A stretch of 36,743 nt of DNA from an uncultured Eubacteriales bacterium (lineage in GTDB: Bacteria; Bacillota; Clostridia; Oscillospirales; Oscillospiraceae): NCBI GenBank assembly GCA_900549485.1, contig UROG01000027.1, positions 1-36,743 on the forward strand, read 5' to 3'. Of the stretch, positions 31,658-36,743 are shown one piece after another. The translations under genes were made by a program, and so were the position numbers. Position 1 is the stretch's first letter. Each line of letters begins with the position of its first letter. The notes under the pieces are model-generated. The model was given only the letters and a program-made list of their open reading frames with translations, was not told where the DNA came from and searched no databases.

Positions 31658-32549
31658 AGCTTACGTCAGCGCAAACGCATACTGCCGCCGGATTTTCGGC
31701 GAAAAGGTATATAAGCTCGCCCTCTCCGCCTCGACAAGCTGTCCTAACCGCGACGGCACAAAGGGTGCAGGAGGCTGTATTTTCTGCTCACGCGGTGGTT
31801 CGGGCGATTTTGCCGCGCCTGCCGGTCTGCCTCTTGCCGAACAGATAGAATACGCCAAAAGGACCTTGGGCGAAAAGGGAAAGGGACTTAAATATATCGC
31901 CTATTTTCAGAGCTTTACCGGCACCTACGGCGACCTTGACGCACTTGAGCGGATATATATGCAAAGCGCGGCGTATGAGGGTATAGTCGGCGTTTCCATC
32001 GCCACGCGTCCGGACTGTCTCGGTGAGCGTGAGCTTGACATGCTTGCAAGGTTATCGGAAAAAACGACGCTCTGGGTGGAACTCGGCTTGCAGACCGTTC
32101 ATGAAAAAACGGCGGCCTATATCCGCCGCGGCTATGGGCTTGACTGCTATGACAGGGCAATGGAGGCGCTTAAAAAGATCCCGGTACACAGGATCACACA
32201 TATCATTCTGGGACTGCCGGGGGAAAGCAGGGCGGATATGCTTGAAACCGTCAGGTACGCAGGGGAGCGCACGGACGGGATAAAGCTTCAGCTGCTCCAT
32301 GTGCTTGAGGGGACGGAGCTTGCCGACGCGTACAGGGCGGGCAGGTTTGAGACGCTTGAAATGGAGGAGTATTGCGGTATAGTCGCCGACGCAGTCGCGC
32401 TCCTTCCGGAGAATGTGGTGATACACAGACTTACAGGGGACGGGGCAAAGAAAGAACTGATCGCGCCGGCATGGAGCGCAGACAAGAAGCGCGTCCTCAA
32501 TGAAATAAATAAGGCGCTGAATGTAAGAGGAATAAAAGCGCAGACCTGA
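31650..32549 (+). CDS. TIGR01212 family radical SAM protein (YhcC-like)
   Basis: This radical SAM enzyme has unclear function; relatives look like Elp3 without the acetyltransferase domain. The 299-residue protein has the cluster cysteines C31, C43 and C46 (SCPNRDG, then GGCIFC). It continues with AYFQSFTGTYGDL, GVSIATRPDCL and WVELGLQTVHEKT, which are family features. It is coupled to the MATE gene by overlap. Whether the two share a function is unknown. Confidence 0.9.
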   Translation: MAEAYVSANAYCRRIFGEKVYKLALSASTSCPNRDGTKGAGGCIFCSRGGSGDFAAPAGLPLAEQIEYAKRTLGEKGKGLKYIAYFQSFTGTYGDLDALERIYMQSAAYEGIVGVSIATRPDCLGERELDMLARLSEKTTLWVELGLQTVHEKTAAYIRRGYGLDCYDRAMEALKKIPVHRITHIILGLPGESRADMLETVRYAGERTDGIKLQLLHVLEGTELADAYRAGRFETLEMEEYCGIVADAVALLPENVVIHRLTGDGAKKELIAPAWSADKKRVLNEINKALNVRGIKAQT

Positions 32550-32592
32550 GAAGAAAGCTGCGCAGAGCGGGTACCGGCAGAGCCGACGCACT

Positions 32593-32659
32593 GTGCAGAA
32601 AGTTCAAAATGTCCGCGACGTGCGGACAATTGAACGCTTGCTTTGCACGGGAGTTTTTT
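32593..32659 (+). terminator. Long terminator-like hairpin (first of two)
   Basis: GTTCAA and TTGAAC flank GTCCGC and GCGGAC with a 5-base loop. GTGCA and TGCAC extend the base with internal bulges. Six T follow a few bases after the stem, at 32654-32659. It starts 44 bases past the radical SAM stop. It could be a terminator or the body of a small RNA. Confidence 0.55.
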
Positions 32660-32671
32660 GGAAATTTTGAT

Positions 32672-32710
32672 AATGCCCCTTCGGGAAAAAGACCCGAGGG
32701 GGCATTTTTT
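32672..32710 (+). terminator. Operon terminator (second of two)
   Basis: AATGCCCC and GGGGCATT pair outside CGGG and CCCG, with a 7-base A-rich loop. A run of six T begins within the end of the stem. Confidence 0.9.
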
Positions 32711-32832
32711 ACCTGTTTTTTTCAAAATAAAAAGGCGGGATACACTCTATTTGTGAACAAATTGTTATGGTCAAAATATATAAAAGAACGTTCGAAAACG
32801 ACGGATGTATGTTCAATCTGCAATAAAGCTTG
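32711..32832. other. Gene-free stretch before ridA promoter
   Basis: The whole gap between the radical SAM gene and ridA is 345 bases. After the tandem hairpins, this A/T-rich part holds no gene, no clear repeat and no recognised riboswitch. It may hold activator sites for the tryptophanase operon, but none can be named. Confidence 0.5.
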
Positions 32833-32861
32833 TTGACAAGGCCGAATCCTAATGATAAAAT
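32833..32861 (+). promoter_or_regulatory. ridA-tnaA operon promoter
   Basis: TTGACA (perfect), a 17-base spacer and TAAAAT lie 33 bases before the ridA start. Confidence 0.9.
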
Positions 32862-32894
32862 GCCTTAAAAAATGCGTGAAAGGGAAGTCATGAA

Positions 32895-33272
32895 GTGAAA
32901 AAAATCATAAGCACAGCAAAGGCTCCTGCCGCCATAGGTCCCTATTCGCAGGCTACGGAATGGAACGGTCTTGTAATTACTTCCGGTCAGCTGCCGATAG
33001 ATCCCGCCACCGGCGTGTTTCCGGAGGGCATACAGGCACAGACAAGACAGTCGCTGACCAACGTGAAGACGATTCTTGAGCAGGCCGGCGCGGCTATGGA
33101 TAACGTACTTAAGACTACCGTGTTCCTCAGCGACATGAACAATTTCGCCGCGATGAACGAGGTATACGCAGAATTCTTTACCGAAGGGCAGTTCCCCTCC
33201 CGCAGTGCGGTTGAGGTTGCGCGTCTGACCAAGGACGCTCTTGTTGAGATCGAGGTCATTGCCGCAAAGTAA
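32895..33272 (+). CDS. ridA: RidA family enamine/imine deaminase
   Basis: RidA hydrolyses reactive 2-aminoacrylate and similar enamines to keto acids and ammonia. The 125-residue protein has the substrate-binding residues of the active family: Y17 in IGPYSQA, R103 in FPSRSAVEV and E120 in VEIEVIA. The start is GTG, because a nearby ATG is out of frame. It lies directly upstream of tryptophanase, which produces 2-aminoacrylate from tryptophan, so it likely protects the cell from the reaction product. Confidence 0.93.
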   Translation: MKKIISTAKAPAAIGPYSQATEWNGLVITSGQLPIDPATGVFPEGIQAQTRQSLTNVKTILEQAGAAMDNVLKTTVFLSDMNNFAAMNEVYAEFFTEGQFPSRSAVEVARLTKDALVEIEVIAAK

Positions 33273-33426
33273 ATCTGTGCTTTGAAGCAGAACAGGAGCT
33301 TATAACCATGTGAACAGATACTGGCCGCTAAGCGCAGGACGGAATTGGGAAACCGTTCCGCGACGACCGGGGTATCTCCAAAAACAATCGGCGCACAGCG
33401 CCAAAATTATGGAGGTAAAAAGTATT
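33273..33426 (+). promoter_or_regulatory. ridA-tnaA spacer with possible leader frame
   Basis: This 154-base spacer holds AGGAG followed by ATG-TGA and an overlapping GTG. From that GTG a frame runs without stop into tnaA and encodes MNRYWPLSAGRNWETVP near its start, with two tryptophans. Small hairpins (GGCGC-ACA-GCGCC at 33390-33402) follow. No terminator is seen, so a classic TnaC attenuator is not complete here. Confidence 0.4.
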
Positions 33427-35073
33427 ATGAGCAATCAGTATCCCCTTAGTGTTCCCGCCCCGCATCACTTCACCTTTGCTGTTCGTGACATTCCCGAGGT
33501 AACTGTCGAGCAGAGAGAGCGCGTGCTGAAAGCGACGCATTACAATGAGTTTGCATTTCCTGCCGGCATGCTGACGGTTGATATGCTGTCCGACTCCGGC
33601 ACGACTGCTATGACCAACCAGCAGTGGGCAGCCCTGTTCCTCGGCGATGAGGCCTATGGCCGCAACACCGGTTACTATGTGCTTCTCGATACCTTCCGCG
33701 ATATATTCGAGCGCGGCGGCGAGAAGAATTGGAAGAAGATACTTGACCTCGTGCGCACCGACTGCCGCGACGTCGAGAAGATGATGGATGAAGTCTACCT
33801 CTGCGAGTATGAAGGCGGCCTGTTCAACGGCGGCGCAGCGCAGATGGAGCGCCCCAATGCTTTTATCATTCAGCAGGGCCGTGCGGCAGAGTCCGTCCTG
33901 ATGGAGATCGTCCGCAACATCCTGAACAAGCGTTACCCCGGTAAGAAGTTCACCATCCCCTCCAACGGACATTTTGACACCACCGAGGGCAACATCAAGC
34001 AGATGGGCTCCATTCCGCGCAACCTTTACAACAAGCAGCTGCTGTGGGAGACTCCCGAGGGCGGCCGCTATGCAAAGAACCCGTTCAAGGGCAACATGGA
34101 TATAGAGAAGCTGGAGCAGCTCATTCAGGGCGTAGGTCCCGAGAATGTTCCTCTGATATTCTGCTGCATCACCAATAACCCCGTCTGCGGTCAGGCGGTA
34201 TCTATGGGCAACATCAAGGAGATCAACCGCGTTGCTCACAAGTACAACATTCCTCTGGTGTTCGACGTTGCCCGCTGGGCTGAGAACTGCTACTTCATCA
34301 AGATGAACGAGGAAGGCTATGCCGACAAGTCCATCGCGGAGATAGCGACCGAGATGTTCTCTTACTGCGATGCGTTCACGATGTCCGCCAAGAAGGACGG
34401 TCATGCGAACATGGGCGGTATGCTTGCGTTCCGCGACAAGGGACTGTTCTGGAAGAACTTCTCCGAGTTCAACGAAGACGGCACGGTCAAGACCGACGTC
34501 GGCGTTCTGCTCAAGGTCAAGCAGATATCCTGCTACGGCAACGACTCCTACGGCGGAATGTCCGGACGCGATATCATGGCTCTGGCATGCGGCCTGTATG
34601 AGAGCTGCGACTTCAACTACATGAACGAGCGCGTTGCACAGTGCAACTACCTTGCAGAGGGCTTCTATGACGCAGGCGTCAAGGGCGTTGTCCTTCCCGC
34701 AGGCGGCCACGCCGTATACATCAATATGGACGAATTTTTCGACGGCAAGCGCGGTCATGAGACGTTTGCAGGCGAGGGCTTCTCTCTGGAGCTTATCCGC
34801 CGCTACGGTATCCGCGTATCCGAGCTGGGCGATTATTCCATGGAATATGACCTCAAGACTCCGGAGCAGCAGGCAGAGGTCTGCAATGTCGTCCGCTTTG
34901 CAATCGACCGCAGCCGTCTGACGAAGGAGCATCTTGACTATGTTATCGCCGCTGTCAAGGCTCTGTACGAAGACCGTGAGAACATCCCCAACATGCGTAT
35001 TGTCTGGGGTCACAATCTCCCGATGCGCCACTTCCATGCATTCCTCGAGCCCTACCCCAACGAGGAAAAGTAA
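33427..35073 (+). CDS. tnaA: Tryptophanase (beta-eliminating lyase), long form
   Basis: This PLP enzyme splits tryptophan into indole, ammonia and pyruvate (via 2-aminoacrylate). The 548-residue protein shows the family core LSDSGTTAMTNQQWAALFLGDEAY, FDVARWAENCYFIK and MSAKKDGHANMGG with the PLP lysine in K322-K323. RHFHAF near the C-terminus resembles tryptophanase (RHFTA) rather than tyrosine phenol-lyase (RFFTA). It is longer than the usual 460-475 residues, mainly from about 47 extra residues (about 95-143) after FRDIF. The start MSNQYPL was chosen because GGAGG precedes it. Codon use is strongly biased, suggesting high expression. Confidence 0.88.
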   Translation: MSNQYPLSVPAPHHFTFAVRDIPEVTVEQRERVLKATHYNEFAFPAGMLTVDMLSDSGTTAMTNQQWAALFLGDEAYGRNTGYYVLLDTFRDIFERGGEKNWKKILDLVRTDCRDVEKMMDEVYLCEYEGGLFNGGAAQMERPNAFIIQQGRAAESVLMEIVRNILNKRYPGKKFTIPSNGHFDTTEGNIKQMGSIPRNLYNKQLLWETPEGGRYAKNPFKGNMDIEKLEQLIQGVGPENVPLIFCCITNNPVCGQAVSMGNIKEINRVAHKYNIPLVFDVARWAENCYFIKMNEEGYADKSIAEIATEMFSYCDAFTMSAKKDGHANMGGMLAFRDKGLFWKNFSEFNEDGTVKTDVGVLLKVKQISCYGNDSYGGMSGRDIMALACGLYESCDFNYMNERVAQCNYLAEGFYDAGVKGVVLPAGGHAVYINMDEFFDGKRGHETFAGEGFSLELIRRYGIRVSELGDYSMEYDLKTPEQQAEVCNVVRFAIDRSRLTKEHLDYVIAAVKALYEDRENIPNMRIVWGHNLPMRHFHAFLEPYPNEEK

Positions 35074-35172
35074 TTCTCCCGCACACCGTTCTTAAAAAGG
35101 ACGGCAGCAGCATATAATTCTGCGTAATCCGTACCGCGTGGAAAGAGTACGGAAACGATAATTTTGAGAAGC

Positions 35173-35213
35173 GACACCCGCGAATTGAATAAAATTGCGC
35201 GGGTGTCATTTTT
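35173..35213 (+). terminator. Terminator or attenuator between tnaA and the symporter gene
   Basis: GACACCCGCG and CGCGGGTGTC form a 10-bp stem around 15 bases, in which AATT pairs with AATT. Five T follow after one base. It would reduce read-through from tnaA into the symporter gene, whose ribosome site lies just after. Confidence 0.75.
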
Positions 35214-35237
35214 AATTAAAAAGGAGAAAAGAAACGC

Positions 35238-36635
35238 ATGAGCAATCAGTCACTGGAAAAGCGCGACGGCTTTAATACGCAGTGGGGCTTTATACTGGCA
35301 TGCATCGGATCGGCTGTCGGCATGGGCAACATCTGGCGCTTCCCCATTATGGTATCCACCTACGGCGGCATGACATTCCTTATCCCCTATTTCATTTTCG
35401 TTATCCTCATTGGTTCTTCCGGCGTTATGGAAGAGTTTGCACTCGGCCGCTGGGCGGGTGCAGGCCCTGTCGGCGCGTTCGGTAAGTGCACCGAAAGCCG
35501 CACCGGCAAAAAGAGCACCGGCGAAATTATCGGCGCAATTCCCATCATCGGCTCCATGATGCTCGCGATCGGCTACACCGTCGTCATGAGCTGGATCTTC
35601 AAGTACTGCTGGATGGGTATTTCCGGCAGCCTGTTCGCCCTCGGCACCGACATGGGCGCCATCGGCGGCGCGTTCGGTTCCATCGCACCTGAAGCCTCTA
35701 CTCTGGGCGAAGCGATCGGCATGATGTTCAAGGGCGGCCTGTTCACCGTCGGCAACGGCTGGTGGCTGCTCATCGGTCTTGTTATTTCCCTTGCCATTAT
35801 GGCAATGGGCGTCGGCGGCGGCATAGAGAAGGCAAACAAGATCATGATGCCTCTGCTGTTCGGCCTGTTCCTTATCCTCGGCGTTTACATCGCGTTCCTG
35901 CCCGGCTCCGGCGACGGCTACAAGTACATTTTCACTGTCAAGCCCGAAGGTCTTCTGGACATCAAGGTCTGGGTCTATGCTTTCGGTCAGGCATTCTTCT
36001 CTCTGTCCGTTGCGGGCAACGGCTCCGTTATCTACGGCTCCTACCTCAGCAAGGACGAGGATATCCCCTCCTCCGCACGCAATGTTGCTATCTTTGATAC
36101 CCTTGCTGCTCTTCTTGCGGCGTTCGTTATTCTCCCCGCAATGGCAGCTGGCGGCGTTGAGCCCTCCAGCGGCGGCCCCGGCCTGATGTTCGTATACCTT
36201 GTCAATGTTCTTAACGGCATGGCAGGCGGACGTATCGTCGGCGCGATATTCTTCATCTGCGTTCTGTTTGCCGGCGTCAGCTCCATAGTTAACCTCTATG
36301 AGGCTCCCGTGGCATTCCTGCAGGAGAAGCTCAACCTCAAGCGTGTTCCCTCCGTTGTTATCATCGGTGTTATCGGCGCTGTCGTTGCTCTGTGCATCCA
36401 GCCCTGGACCTCTCAGTGGATGGACGTCGTATCCATTTACATCTGCCCGCTGGGTGCATTCCTCGCAGGCGTCATGTTCTTCTGGATTCTCAAGAAGGAA
36501 ACCGCCATCGAGGCCGTGTCCTACGGCATCAAGAAGCCTATCGGCGGTTGGTTCTACCCGCTTGGCAAGTATGTTTACTGCATCCTTGCTGTTCTGGCGC
36601 TCATCTTCGGCGCTGCATGGGGCGGCATAGGCTGA
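35238..36635 (+). CDS. tnaT: Sodium-dependent neurotransmitter symporter family transporter (TnaT-like)
   Basis: This LeuT-fold, sodium-driven importer probably takes up tryptophan. The 465-residue protein has about twelve helices, with the unwound helix-1 sodium/substrate segment GSAVGMGNIWRFP near residues 24-36. Its partner helix-6 region is AFGQAFFSLSVAGNGSVIYGSY. AAGGAG lies upstream. Location directly after tryptophanase matches TnaT of Symbiobacterium, a characterised tryptophan transporter. Codon use is biased like tnaA. Substrate is inferred from position. Confidence 0.88.
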   Translation: MSNQSLEKRDGFNTQWGFILACIGSAVGMGNIWRFPIMVSTYGGMTFLIPYFIFVILIGSSGVMEEFALGRWAGAGPVGAFGKCTESRTGKKSTGEIIGAIPIIGSMMLAIGYTVVMSWIFKYCWMGISGSLFALGTDMGAIGGAFGSIAPEASTLGEAIGMMFKGGLFTVGNGWWLLIGLVISLAIMAMGVGGGIEKANKIMMPLLFGLFLILGVYIAFLPGSGDGYKYIFTVKPEGLLDIKVWVYAFGQAFFSLSVAGNGSVIYGSYLSKDEDIPSSARNVAIFDTLAALLAAFVILPAMAAGGVEPSSGGPGLMFVYLVNVLNGMAGGRIVGAIFFICVLFAGVSSIVNLYEAPVAFLQEKLNLKRVPSVVIIGVIGAVVALCIQPWTSQWMDVVSIYICPLGAFLAGVMFFWILKKETAIEAVSYGIKKPIGGWFYPLGKYVYCILAVLALIFGAAWGGIG

Positions 36636-36662
36636 TAATAAAGCATCGCAAATCAAAACTGA

Positions 36663-36691
36663 AGCGCACCGGCTTTTGCCGGTGCGCTTTT
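36663..36691 (+). terminator. Terminator of the tryptophanase operon
   Basis: AGCGCACCGGC and GCCGGTGCGCT pair perfectly around TTTT, followed by TTT. It lies 27 bases past the symporter stop. Confidence 0.85.
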
Positions 36692-36698
36692 ACAGCTT

Positions 36699-36729
36699 GT
36701 CAAAAAAGTCCTGCAAGGACTTTTTTGAC
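36699..36729. repeat. 14-bp perfect palindrome at the right edge
   Basis: GTCAAAAAAGTCCT and AGGACTTTTTTGAC pair perfectly around GCA. It follows the operon terminator and is not needed for it. Its size, three-base loop and left arm resemble the palindrome at 62-96. Confidence 0.65.
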
Positions 36730-36743
36730 CGCGCTTTCCGCCG

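Noticed and set aside
33328..35037. Long open frame on the minus strand opposite tnaA (569 codons)
   Set aside because: It mirrors the strongly biased codon use of tnaA, matches no family, and has no ribosome site or promoter. The same holds for the long minus-strand frames opposite aconitase X (9933-11513) and the symporter (35250-36656).
1..36743. tRNA, rRNA, CRISPR arrays, insertion sequences and prophage
   Set aside because: No T-loop/acceptor patterns, regular direct repeats, transposase motifs or phage-like genes were found in any gap.

Overview
The window (36.7 kb, moderately GC-rich) looks like chromosome of an anaerobic, spore-forming Clostridia, most likely an Oscillospirales-type gut bacterium. 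The evidence is Bacillus/Clostridium gene order (yicC-remA-gmk-rpoZ-priA-def-fmt-rsmB-rlmN-prpC-prkC-rsgA), SpoVM and SipL-type spore coat genes, a PASTA-domain kinase, CdaA/CdaR, strong Shine-Dalgarno sites and sigma-A-type promoters. There are no phage genes, transposases, CRISPR arrays, tRNAs or rRNAs. Codon-rich antisense reading frames opposite tnaA, the AcnX genes and the last transporter are shadows.

Left part (1-9.6 kb): an Hsp20 chaperone gene with a CIRCE (HrcA) operator; a polar amino-acid ABC transporter (binding protein, permease, ATPase, all on the minus strand) whose promoter spacer contains an ArgR-like box; thymidylate synthase from a divergent promoter; a minus-strand group with glyoxalase I, a ZIP metal permease and a small PH-like protein; a KtrB/KtrA potassium uptake pair; and an MFS transporter.

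Middle (9.7-13.1 kb): a two-subunit aconitase-X hydro-lyase divergent from the MFS gene, then a DUF3343 Se/S-carrier-like protein with a class V cysteine desulfurase-like enzyme. That pair is preceded by a strong terminator placed just before the ribosome-binding site, which suggests attenuation.

Core block (13.1-29.3 kb): cdaA-cdaR (c-di-AMP synthesis) and an RseC-like protein lead into the conserved housekeeping run listed above. Right after rsgA, where B. subtilis has rpe-thiN-spoVM, the window has a 50-codon membrane protein gene, a 22-residue SpoVM and a SipL-like SPOCS/LysM protein. This is a compact spore-coat basement locus, and two of its genes are very small.

Right part (29.3-36.7 kb): yebC, a MATE exporter overlapping a TIGR01212 radical SAM gene, a structured intergenic region with two tandem terminator-like hairpins, and a tryptophan/indole module: ridA, a tryptophanase with an internal insertion of about 47 residues, and a TnaT-like sodium symporter. 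RidA would remove the 2-aminoacrylate that tryptophanase releases, and the symporter would supply tryptophan. Perfect palindromes with three-base loops sit at both ends of the window and may belong to a dispersed repeat family.
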